Source: Hansfordia pulvinata (taxonomy: Eukaryota; Ascomycota; Sordariomycetes; Xylariales). Taken from it: a DNA stretch of 64,000 nucleotides. Below are positions 48,201-58,323 of the stretch, piece by piece (the stretch's first letter is position 1; each line of letters begins with the position of its first letter). Position numbers and translations under genes: made by a program. The stretch is taken from assembly GCA_006538405.1 (NCBI GenBank), contig BJKQ01000005.1, positions 1,364,001-1,428,000 on the forward strand, in the 5' to 3' direction. The notes under the pieces were generated by a model. It worked only from the letters and a program-made list of their open reading frames with translations, searched no databases and was not told the DNA's origin.

Positions 48201-50633
48201 GACGAGGGGCCTGTCTATAACGACTCCCCACAACAAAGCCTCTGCACACACACCCTCCTCCCCTCCCCTTACCTGCCCCTTTCTCTCCGCTCTGGCAAAT
48301 CTCGGTCTCAGTGTATACCCGTACCTCTCGTCGCGCCCCTGGGACCAGAGAGCAATGTGACACCTGCTTCGTTGCCGCCCACCGAGACACGAGCTATTTC
48401 GAAATTGAAAGGACTCGCTCCGCGAGGCCAAGGGCCAGGGGGGCCCCGCGTCACCCACGGCAGACACGACCGAGTGTTCTGTTTTTGTGTGTTTTTATGT
48501 GTGTAGGTTTGATGGTCGGAGGCGTCGTGGTGATCTTTTTTCGACGCGTTCTCCGTGGCGACAGGATGGACTCTCCCTCTCATCTCATGCGATACGTCCG
48601 TCAAGAAGCAACCTTGCAGAGGCAGTCCGATGGACACAGTCACACAGCCCGTCCCACACTCCTCATCCATCGAGGGGCCAGAATTCAAGCTCTCCTGTCG
48701 CGTCCGCGTTGCTGCTTTTCTCGCGGCACGCGCTTTCTTCCGTCCTGCGTGAACGCCATTATTCTAATCTTGGATCCTGAGTCGACATTGGGGACCCCCC
48801 AAGCCCACCCCAATCTATCAAGACTCCAGATGTGCTCGGTGTGAAATCCCCTCCCCCGCCACCCTTCTCGCGCTGCGATAGACAGATCTTGTTCTCGATT
48901 TAGAGCATCGCCGCGCCATAGATAGAAAGCCCTACACGTCAATGGGTCGACTCGAAAACCGGCGTGCGGCGAGAGCTCTTGGCAGAAGCCCGCCGGTCGG
49001 GGCGACAATGATCTGCCGGTCCCCTCTGGCGTCAGAGCATCGCAGCCCTGACGTGAGGAGTGCAGGGCGTGGCAACTAAGTTCGAGACCGCGACGGAGAT
49101 TGCTGGGGCTGGCCAGGGGGGCAGCCTTTGCCTCGTCCACCCTGTCTGCTTGGCAGGATCAATGTCGATTCGTCTCGGCAGAGGAAGGGCGGGTGGCTTG
49201 AAGGCGGGCGAGCCTGCCCCACGGGGGACGGTCTGGGTCGCGAGCCAGCATCTGCCCGGGCAGCATCGTCTTGTCGTCTTGGTGAAAGGTATTCACTCTC
49301 GCGAGCCAAATGTAGTACTGGTGAGCTTGTGTTCTGGTGTGGCTCCAAGCCAGGCTGGCAGAGTTACCATGTGTAGAAATGCTGTCGATTACACATTGGC
49401 AGGGTCTGGTGGTATGGGCTGTATGCCCGGGGTGGTAGACGAGCAGGTGCCGCCGCGGTGTGGTTGTGCAGTCCTAAAAACGGCCATCGTGACGTTGGAA
49501 AGCTCCCATGATCTGGAACACTTTCAGCCACAGGCTCGGGCGCCCACATCGTCTGCTTGCAGGGCTGGCATCTCTTGTAGGAGTTCCAGGATACGAAATC
49601 GAGCATGCATATCTCTGGAAGCGAGATTGGAGTTTGTGTGCTGTGAATCTTCACAGCCGCCTTGAGCTACGCCCTCGAGCAAACCGACTGAGTTTTGTCA
49701 TCCGAGAGTTGAACTGGTGGCTCAGCCTCGACAAAGATTTTCAAGACCCAATCCGTTGCTCGCCTTTTTCAAGTTACACAGATCCCTACGATGAGTAAGT
49801 AGACAGCAATGACGATAAGCCTGACGAGTTGATATGCTCCAAGCTGGAAGCGTTTATGACACATGTCAAATTTGGTCTGTAGCTGCGTTCGCGCATCCGC
49901 TCATTCTTTGAAGAGCTATTCTCGTTGCAATTGTACCCGACCAGTGCTGCGTTGTTTTTGATGATCGCACCCTCAAGGTATGCACCCACGCGGTAAACAT
50001 CAGAAAACTCGGCCGAAGATGACAAGCTTCAATAGTGGAAACCACAACATGGTCGTGGCTCCTCAACCTTGGAAGGTTCCCAAGAGCGTTGGACTCGGGG
50101 ATGCTCACTATGGGCCACATGGCCCCCTCAGGCAGATCGCGTAGTATCAGGACGGAGAGAAAACAAAAGGTCAAAGTGTAATGCCTAATAGGAAACTGAG
50201 TCTATCACCCATAGCTCTTCTGGGTATCTGAGTCTTGCATAATCTGAGCAATTTGGTGGAACATCAGGCACACACCAAGTTACTCTGACCCGAGAGGCCG
50301 GGTTTCCATCAATGCCCTGGAAGAAGAAAAAAGAAGCCCTCGGCAAGATGACTCGTCCGCCGATATGATGTTTGCGTGCTCTACGGAGAATCGTGCGATT
50401 CACCACCCAGAGGCAGCACCAAATATAAATGCCGACATGATTAGGAAACATAAAATCGTAATTTCATTTCGTGACGCTACGCCCGAGAATCGCTTGACTG
50501 ACTGCTTCTCCCGGACTCAGCTAGCCCCCGTTACCGTCTAAGCCTTGATCAAGTTATCCCCTCACGCCTCGCAGTAGTTTCGCGAGTACTCCCCTCCCCA
50601 TCGCCTCGTGCCACCCGCCGCCTCGCTGCTCAA
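45283..50633. other. 5.3-kb gene-poor region
   Basis: No gene supported. Frames of 100-200 codons on both strands (for example 47859-48506 and 49060-49665) overlap each other, lack motifs and show no clean intron or signal peptide. Includes a partial TACGAGTA-type palindrome near 47316. Confidence 0.5.
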
Positions 50634-52307
50634 TCAGAAGCCCAGCGCCGCCCGGCACCGCCTCTTGAGCTCCGCCCACATGGCGTCGCGCCCGGCCTTG
50701 GTGCGGGCCATGGCGTCCTTGTTCTCGTACGCCCGCCGCAGCAGGTACTTCATGCACTCCTTGGTCGTGCCCCAGACGAGGTACTTGTAGGCGCCGACGG
50801 CGGGAGCCACAGCGGCGGCTCGAGCGTCGCCAGCTCGTCCCACCTCCTCCTTCTCCGCCGTCGCCCTCTTGGCCTCCTCGCGACCGCGCACAATCAGCTC
50901 GCAGCTCACGTCGTCCGCCATGCCCTGGAGCTGGGCGATGGCCAGCTCGGTGCCGGGCGCCGCGTCAGGGCTGGAGCGGATGGCGCGCGCGCGGCGCACC
51001 GAGTCGAGGTTGTGCGACGCGATCATGATGCTGACGGGGGGGAAGGGCGCGGTGGTGGCGCCCTCTCCCTCGGCTGCGCTGCTGCTGGGGTTGGGGCTGG
51101 GGCTGCGCAGGACGGGGCCCCAGCGCCGGCAGATGAGGCTGTCCGCCAGCCCGTCGTAGCACGCGTCCGTGTCGGCCTTGGTGTCGTGGATCATACCGCG
51201 CGGGTCCGAGCCCAGGTACGCGCCGCGGACCAGCTTGACTCCCAGGGTGAAGCCCTCGCGCGCCGCCGTCTCGAGGTGCGCGGCCAGCACGGCGGGCGCC
51301 GACTTGAGGTACGCCTGGTAGGTGCCGTAGACGATGGCGCCGCCGTTGCCGCCGGCGCCGTGGTGCCTGCGGTTGTGCCGCCGCGAGTAGTGCATGGTCC
51401 AGTCGTCGATGCCCGGCTGCAGGGCGACCTGCTCGGCGTCGAGCAGCAGCGGGACGCCGCGGTCCGCCGCGAGCGCGCAGATCTCGTCGATGGCGGCGGC
51501 CAGCAGCCGGGGCGGCGGGCGGCGCTCCTGCAGCGCCCGCAGCGCCTGACCGCCGGCGCCGCTGAACTTGACCGCCACAAAATCGCCCGGCTGCGCCATG
51601 CGCACCGTCGCCAGCGTGCCGTTCTTCCACGGGATCACCTCCTCGCGCACCTCGCGATCCTCCGCGGCGGCCGCCTGCTCCGCCGTCTGCTTCTGTTTCT
51701 GCTGCGCGTCAGACAGGACCACCTCGCGTGCGTAATTGAGGATGACGCCGCTGAAGCCGATGGAGCGCAGCCCGCCGACGGTGCGGTGGACCTCGGCGGC
51801 GTTCTCGCCCGCGCAGAACTGGGCGTAGAAGGTCCGCTTCAGCAGCCAGCGTAGCATCGGATTGCGGTCCGGGTTGAGCAGCGCGCTCTCGGAATTGGCC
51901 AGCTTTCCCATGACGAAGAGCGACGGGGGCAGTAAGGTAGGTGATGACGAGATGGTCGTCGTGGCCAGGGCCCGGAGGACCGTTATGAGCGGCAGTACCG
52001 AGAGAGGCGGCGGCATCGTGGCCTCGGACTTGCCGGCGGCCGGGGGCAGGTGCCCGACTGCGGATGCGGCGGCGATGGCCTCACTTGGCGTTGCGGAGAT
52101 GGAGAGGTTGTTCTGCGACGACGAGTGCAATTTTCGCTTTTCCGTGCTGCTCGCCGCGCGCGGTGCGGCACTGGTGCTGAGCTGCTTATTCGCGGCATTG
52201 TGGTAGTGTCTAATCGAAGAGTAATAGCGCGACGAGACCGGTCCGTTGACTAGTTGCAAACAAAGAGAAGGAGGCGGAGGCCTGCTGAGCGCATGAGGCG
52301 GACGCAT
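50634..52307 (-). CDS. Proline dehydrogenase (second paralogue, Tyr type)
   Basis: Intronless gene of 557 residues; 52307 is the first in-frame ATG. The N-terminus is basic and Ser/Ala-rich (RYYSSIRHYHNAANKQLS), consistent with mitochondrial import. Family motifs: RTFYAQFCAGE, VYGTYQAYLKS, LVRGAYLGSD, IAQLQGMADDVS and LLRRAYEN with Arg524 and Arg525. Tyr509, 15 residues before Arg524, is the residue that in bacterial and human proline dehydrogenases favours proline. This copy is therefore the better candidate for ordinary proline oxidation (proline to P5C, electrons to quinone), the role of Put1/PrnD. It lies 38 kb from the clustered Cys-type paralogue. The insert around residues 420-440 is low complexity. 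Confidence 0.92.
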   Translation of the reverse strand: MRPPHALSRPPPPSLCLQLVNGPVSSRYYSSIRHYHNAANKQLSTSAAPRAASSTEKRKLHSSSQNNLSISATPSEAIAAASAVGHLPPAAGKSEATMPPPLSVLPLITVLRALATTTISSSPTLLPPSLFVMGKLANSESALLNPDRNPMLRWLLKRTFYAQFCAGENAAEVHRTVGGLRSIGFSGVILNYAREVVLSDAQQKQKQTAEQAAAAEDREVREEVIPWKNGTLATVRMAQPGDFVAVKFSGAGGQALRALQERRPPPRLLAAAIDEICALAADRGVPLLLDAEQVALQPGIDDWTMHYSRRHNRRHHGAGGNGGAIVYGTYQAYLKSAPAVLAAHLETAAREGFTLGVKLVRGAYLGSDPRGMIHDTKADTDACYDGLADSLICRRWGPVLRSPSPNPSSSAAEGEGATTAPFPPVSIMIASHNLDSVRRARAIRSSPDAAPGTELAIAQLQGMADDVSCELIVRGREEAKRATAEKEEVGRAGDARAAAVAPAVGAYKYLVWGTTKECMKYLLRRAYENKDAMARTKAGRDAMWAELKRRCRAALGF

Positions 52308-52397
52308 TCTTCTGCTCGTGCCCGCGATGGTGATATGGAAAAGGGCGGCCAATGGTGAAGGGTTACGGAAGCAGAGTTCTGAGCGTGGAGAGTTGCT

Positions 52398-52439
52398 TGG
52401 TGGTGGTGGTGGTGGTGGTGGTAGTGGTGGTGGTGGTGG
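52398..52439. repeat. (TGG)n trinucleotide repeat
   Basis: About 14 TGG units with one interruption, upstream of the proline-dehydrogenase start codon, probably in the transcribed leader. Confidence 0.9.
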
Positions 52440-53416
52440 AGTACGAGTCGAGTCTTTGTCCACCACACACAAGTTGTTTGGCTGGTCAGGTATATAAGTG
52501 CGAGGGAACCTAAGAACAAAGCGAGTCGCAGGGGCAGGCCTGTTTTCTGTTTGTCGGGTCCTGTGGATGCCAAGCTTATTTGCAAGCAGACAAACAAGTC
52601 GATACCGGGTAGTGACCGGAAGCAGGGTTTTGTGTAGGGCGAGGACGCAAGCGCAGGTGAAGTCTTCGACGCAAGGCAGGACACGGAGGTTTGTGATAGG
52701 GCAGTATCGAGGGGTCGTGTTTCGAAACCCGACGGCGGTGAATGATGCAGTTGAGAGATAAGAGACGGGTGAATTCACTAAGAAGCTTGGTCTGACTCGT
52801 CGCTATCGGGGGCCGGATGGTACGGATTGAATGTGTCTCCAGGTGCCGCTGCCGATAGACTTTGGGCCAGCAACTGTATATATGCTATTTGGGCAGGCGA
52901 CCAAGGAACCGCCGGCTCCTGCGTCCATCTCCGAAAACCGCTGCGCCGCCGTCTCCTCAACTGGCCCCGGTGCCTGGACCAGGGCCAGACTCGGGGGGCG
53001 CTGGTCCGCAGGTCGGACCACACTGGTAGGCTCGGCAGCCTGGGCCGCGCAGCTTGGGAGGGTGCCGCTGCCGCGCGCGCGTCGGCGGCGCGGGGAGACG
53101 GTGACACGGGGCTGTCGATTGGGCAGCACGGGCGCATGGCGCAGGACGCAGGACGCAGGACGTCGATGACACTATCGCGATGGAATTGCTGCTATCAACA
53201 CTCCGTCACGTGGGCCCCAGGAATGCCGCTCGTAGCCGTCGGGTGGGCTCTGATAGACGCAGGGATTGGCCAATAAGGGCCGGGGCCTGGCGATAGGCGG
53301 GCCGTGGCGACTGGCTCGGGTCTGTCCCGGCGGACGTGACGATTGATTTCCAATATTACTCGTACAGCCCGGACGGGAATGGCACCACGGCGGCGCACAC
53401 AATACATTTTTGCCGG

Positions 53417-53430
53417 TACGAGTACTCGTA
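53417..53430. repeat. Perfect palindrome TACGAGTACTCGTA (copy 2)
   Basis: Identical to the palindrome at 25616-25629; intergenic. Confidence 0.85.
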
Positions 53431-54845
53431 AGCACATTGATGAAGCAGGCTGACAGAGGGGAAACAAGCTCGCATTAGCGCCGGCAGCACATGGAGGTTG
53501 ACGGTCGACGGCCGCAGGTGAGGGGGGGGAAGGTATCCGCGTTCACTTGTCTCTTGCGGGGGGGCGTCCTTTTCGCCAAGGTAGCTGTGCTGAGTGATCG
53601 GTCCATGTCATGGTCCTAGGTCTGGCTCGGCATCTATGTCTGTGTCCGTGTCTGTGTGTTCCTGGTCCTCCTCGGTTCTTGGCTGGGCGGCTCAAGCTGA
53701 CGCTGTGCCGAGCGAGTGGACGCGAGTCGCGATGCGGCGTCTGGCGGCGGCTCTCCATCTCCACACCCCCGGTCGGCGGCGCAGCTTTGAAGGGATCCCT
53801 CAGCGGTGGCTCCATCCTGGGCCGAATCTGGCCACAGGTGAGCAGAGACGCAGGTGAAGAGCTTGGCTCTTCCACTCAGTGCTGTCGAGCGCTGTGCTTG
53901 CTGCCACGACGCACGACAACACAGATGCTCATTCGAGAGGGCGATGTTGAGTGCTTGCGTGGCACGCCTGCTGGTCCACAACACGGGCCTGTACCAAAGG
54001 CAACGGATGGAATCTCAAGCGTGTTGCTAGATGCGAGCCGAGTACTCGCTTCCCTGGACATAGCTAGAGCCCGGTCATGTGTTCGCTATTGCGCCGTTGG
54101 GAGAGCCGAATCTTGCCATGACTTCGAGCCGCACAGGCTTGGGCCCAAGTGGGCCTTGCAGGCTCCTGCTCGGCTTGCGTAGGGATTCCTGGCCGCACCG
54201 CCGTTGCCGGAGTCGCGCCAACCACTTGCGCTCCAGCACGCTTCTGCAGCCCGACGGCTGGCTGCGGCCTCTCCCTCGCCATGCTGAGATTGCGTCTTCG
54301 AGTAATCGCCTCCTGGCTCGTTGAACTCCAGTCAAAGCCCACGTCGCCACGCCAAATATTTCCATCCCGGCCGTCCAGGAGGGTAGTGTGGGGGCGAAGG
54401 TATTTGCCTGTATGGCGTGACAAATCGAAACCGCCCAAACCCGAATTCACGCCCACGATATCCAGATCGACACCTTGAGGCCAGCTGCAGCCATGGTTGG
54501 GAGCCGGGCTCGTGTCGCGGCCGCATGCTGCAATCGCGGGTTCTGGCGGAGACACTACGGGACAGAAGTGGACGACACCGGAGAACATAGAGGGCGTGCT
54601 TCAAACGACCAGCTGGCTTGTCGACCCAGATCCAGACGAGTCGGCGTCTGCTGATGCCGACACCACGTAAAGAGGGGCTGCAGGCGACTTGATCTGTCCG
54701 GCAACGACGCGGGGCATGTGTTGTGCAGTCGGGCCGCATGCAGCTTGAAAGGTCATTGGAGAGAACGCAGAATTCGCGGTACTGGCCGCAGGGGCTGCTG
54801 GCGATTGACCATGGCCTAGGCGAGGGTCACCAAATTGGCCGGCGA

Positions 54846-55563
54846 CTACACTGCAGGACGCTCGTCGCTAGTGGACGAAGACCCGAGATGGCGACGAGCA
54901 AATTCCACGTAGCCTACTGGACGGCCTTTGACGAGAGAAAGCAGATCTTGCACGCCACCGTAGGCGATACCGAATAGGAGACCTTTCCTTGCGGTTCTCG
55001 CGGTCTCGGCGGCGGAAAAGCGGTCTGGCTCACGGGTCTCAACGATCAGCGACAAATCCCGGGCGTGCAGTGATTCGCATTGCATGGTCATAGATAAGGT
55101 TCACGGCCAACTTACTTATCATGCTGAAGCCACCGGCGACTGCCAGACTGGCACACACGGTATTGATGGCATCCCTCGTGCCCCGGTAGACATCAAAGAG
55201 GTTCTCGGCGCAGAACATGGCCGTGGTGATCAGCGACAGGCGAGCCCCTACTTTGAATCCCTCCTTGAGCCCGCCAAGCGCCAGGTGGTAGTTCTTGCTC
55301 TTGTGGTACAGGAACCATCCGCCAGTGGTCGTGGGTAGGCGGTGGGCATGTTCAGCGCGGAAGCGCAGACCTGCCATCTTGCTGCCCTGTGCCAGCCCCA
55401 GAGACATGCCGATTCCGAACGCGGTGCATGCAGCAGCGGGGATACGCACAAAGGGCGGGATCGAAAGGCGCGACTTATTCCAGATTTCGTTGAACTCCTC
55501 GCGGGTGAGCTTCGTCCGGGTCGGCGGCGCCTCCGACGAGTTCGCAGGTATTTCCACGGACAT
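54846..55563 (-). CDS. Tim17/Tim22/Tim23/Pmp24-superfamily membrane protein
   Basis: Predicted 208 residues from exons 55563..55116 and 55024..54846, intron gtaagt...gccag of 91 bases. After a hydrophilic start come small-residue, Gly-rich hydrophobic segments: IPAAACTAFGIGMSLGLAQGSKMAG, LGGLKEGFKVGARLSLITTAMFCAEN, INTVCASLAVAGGFSMI and GLLFGIAYGGVQDLLSLV. This spacing of four GxxxG-like helices with ENLFDVYRG in the loop fits the Tim17 superfamily, which includes mitochondrial translocases, TIMMDC1-like complex I assembly factors and peroxisomal Pmp24. I cannot tell which subgroup; it does not look like the essential core subunits Tim17, 22 or 23. Divergent from the small gene at 56425. Confidence 0.75.
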
Positions 55564-56424
55564 TGTATGAGAGAGGGCAGAGAATGGCGAAGGGCAGTCT
55601 ACGTCGAGTGGGCGGTTCGTCACGGTGCTCGGCGTGTGTGGTCGGGGCAGGACGAGGCGATTAGCGTTTGGGATTGCGCCGGGTTTTGAACCGTCGGTGT
55701 CGTGAATCTGACCAGGTGTTGGGTGCTGTCGGGTTTATTGCATTAATGGGACCGTATTGGAGGTGCGATGTGAGCTAGGTGGTGTTGGAAGACGTCGATC
55801 GATGTTTTTGAGGCCGGATTTCAGGTCGTCACGAAAGGCAGAAGGCACCTGGTTTCGGAGAGAAGATGCATGGAAGCGTCCGACGCGGCAATGCAGAGCT
55901 CGGGCCACACCATGACGGGTCATTCAGGCTTGAATCTGGGCGTCCCCAGCTGTCGTTCAGAACATGTACCAAGCTGCCCGGGCACCTGGGGTAGCCCGGG
56001 ACGCCAATGCAAGTACTCCGTCTCGTTCCAAACGGTACCTACTAGGTCGCAGCATCCTGGAATACCGTTTGTGCTCAGATCAGCTCAACCTTTACGGTTA
56101 GAAGGGTCCGCAGTAGTGAACTGAACTTGAAGCATCGTCTGCCTTCGGATTCGAAATCGACGGTGGGCTGCACGAATCCGTTCCGATCTTCAGTCCCGGC
56201 CTGGTCATTTTCACACTCGTACGCACGTCGCGTCAGCTGTCAACTCGCTTCCACCCTCACTTTCCCATCAACAAGCTCCTCGACTACTCGCCCGTACCTG
56301 TCCTGCACCTCTCGATCCAGGTTCTCGTGGCCCGGCTGCGACCCCTCGTCCACCGCCCCGCACTCAGCGCAAGGTCAGCAAACGGCATCACCTGGCGACA
56401 AGATTGAAGTTGAGCTCTTCCAAG
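55564..56424. other. Divergent promoter region
   Basis: 860 bases between two divergent start codons. The right third is rich in CT/TCC, as in fungal leaders. No gene seen. Confidence 0.6.
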
Positions 56425-56955
56425 ATGGTAGGTAACGCGAGATATCCTCATGTCTCAATACGCCTAACTCGCAACCACTCACTGGCAAAACACAGGCAAG
56501 AGGGCACTGCCAAGGAAGCTGTTTGCCCGACCCACGAGATGATACATGCTTACGATACCCAGGTTCAAGAAGTCCAATACTCCATCCGCTTCAAGCATGG
56601 CATACACACTGTATTCCTGTTGGTGGATCCGTTGAAGACGTTCTCGGCTGTGCAAGAGGAACTCCTTGAGGTTTTGGCCGAGCGCTACCCAGACGGACTC
56701 AAGTCGTCGCTTACGCCGCCCAAGACAACACCGCTGCCCGCGGATGCGAGTCTCATCGCATTTGCCCTACCTAAGACCCCGAATGACCTGGCCAACGGAT
56801 GGAAGCCCCTGCAGGTTGAGGCGAGTGACACCCTTGTGTCCAAGAGCGTGAAGGACAACTCAACCTTTGCGTTTGATATCCTACCGAATGCCGACGCCGA
56901 CGCCGCTTTTCACATCGAGGTCCCTACGTTTGAAGAATACGCCGAGCCAGAGTAG
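56425..56955 (+). CDS. Small conserved-looking fungal protein, unknown function
   Basis: Best model: a three-base first exon (ATG at 56425-56427, donor gtaggt), an intron to cccag at 56562, then 56563..56955, giving 131 residues that start MVQEVQYSIRFKHGIHTVFL. The alternative start is the in-frame ATG at 56539, which adds eight residues. The protein has a beta-rich N-terminal part (YSIRFKHGIHTVFLLVD), a helix (FSAVQEELLEVLAERYP), a Pro/Thr linker and an acidic C-terminus (EVPTFEEYAEPE), suggesting a ubiquitin-like or similar small fold. No catalytic motif, signal peptide or membrane segment. The composition is clearly protein-like, but I do not know the family's function. Confidence 0.65.
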   Translation: MVGNARYPHVSIRLTRNHSLAKHRQEGTAKEAVCPTHEMIHAYDTQVQEVQYSIRFKHGIHTVFLLVDPLKTFSAVQEELLEVLAERYPDGLKSSLTPPKTTPLPADASLIAFALPKTPNDLANGWKPLQVEASDTLVSKSVKDNSTFAFDILPNADADAAFHIEVPTFEEYAEPE

Positions 56956-58323
56956 GGCGTCTCTTCAGTTTTCCAGACCAGCTGTCCTCTCGCCGCGGTC
57001 AGATTTCATGTGATGGGCGGGGAAACATGAAGTTGGTTCCTCTGTACCTATCGGGCTGCACAGTCGGGTATCCTCCTGCCTTGCCTCTAATCAGCACAAG
57101 CATGGCAGCTCAGGCACCATTGCATCTCAAAGTCGCCCGGCCAACACTTGCATGCAGGGACACGGAGACCGTCAGGGCACCATTAGAATGAGCGAATGGA
57201 AGACCAAGCAAAGCAGCAGCAGACGAGCGACACGCAGTCCGATTCGTGGACGACACAAATGACGATGCTTCGAGCCGAAACATTCGATACTGCGAAACAT
57301 CTGCGGCATACGATGCCCAATGGTCGTTGCAGCTGGAAAAGAAGTATCCAGGACAGTTGTACGAGCCGATGTATTGATGAAATCCGCTTTTGTCCTCCAA
57401 TGGATTAAGTCACATCAGGTTGTCCTCCGATGGATTAAGTCACATCAGGATAGCCTCTTGCCATATTGCCAGTATGGCGAGAATGCACGGTGATTCGGAG
57501 CTGAAGATCGGACGAAAACCAATATGAAAACCGCAGATGTGATTGCGCAAGCTGCCGGAGGGATCCCCACCCTGGCGCGTGCTGTTGCTCGGAGTGACGC
57601 ACATTCCACTGGCTGCCTCCACGCTGGACATGAAGGCAGGTCTTTGTATTCATACTACATGTACGGAGGGAAGTGACCCCGTAATCATTTGCCCTTCCTC
57701 AAGCTACTGTCGTAGATTCAAAGCAGCCGTTCCATGTTTCTATCTATTGTAGACAATCAATATTCTCTTTGGGTGACCGGTCTTAGGTAAGGAGAACCCG
57801 CGAAAACGGAAGCCGAGGTAGAGGCCATTACGGAGTCGAACGCAAGTACTCTCGTGGGCAGGAGCCTCTGCTTTTTTGGGGAGGTACGCGAAGGTCATTA
57901 GTCTCTGCACGAGAATTTGAAGTACCGAGGGCAGCGGGGGCGAGGCATCTACCTCAGGCCATCACGGTGCTGACCGTCTTCCAGTGGCACGCCAAGTCGC
58001 GTACGAGTACTTGTAGGCCCGTACACCTCCGTCCCATACAATTTTCCACCGCATACCCCTGTCCGGCAGCCATCCGGCGGACTCGCGTTGTCGTCTTCCT
58101 CCAATCGCCAACCATCCAATCATCCATCAACCCAACCCTCGGCCTGTCTGAGCCAGACACTCTTTTCGCCGGCCCAATTGTCCGTCGTTCTTTTTTGCCG
58201 ACTTTTCCCTTATCTTCCTCTGTCCCCGTCCGCGCCGTCCCTGCAACTTCGCCCGTTTTCGCCCCGGCTTCGTCATCGTCACCACGCCGGCCATATGCCG
58301 CTATCCTCCTAACGCCTCGCCAC
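56956..58323. other. Intergenic, no gene recognised
   Basis: AT-richer in the middle, with one tandem repeat. The 350 bases before 58324 are open in the phosphoesterase frame but contain no in-frame ATG, so they are read as a pyrimidine-rich 5' leader. Confidence 0.55.
57391..57450. repeat. 30-bp tandem duplication
   Basis: Two adjacent 30-base units starting tgtcctcc, 28 of 30 bases identical, in non-coding DNA. Confidence 0.9.

Larger units (their letters stand above)
52308..54845. other. Intergenic, no gene recognised
   Basis: 5' flank of the second proline dehydrogenase and 3' flank of the Tim17-type gene. The dehydrogenase leader side has a TGG repeat and a TATATAA word at 52491-52497. 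Remaining frames are motif-free. Confidence 0.5.
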
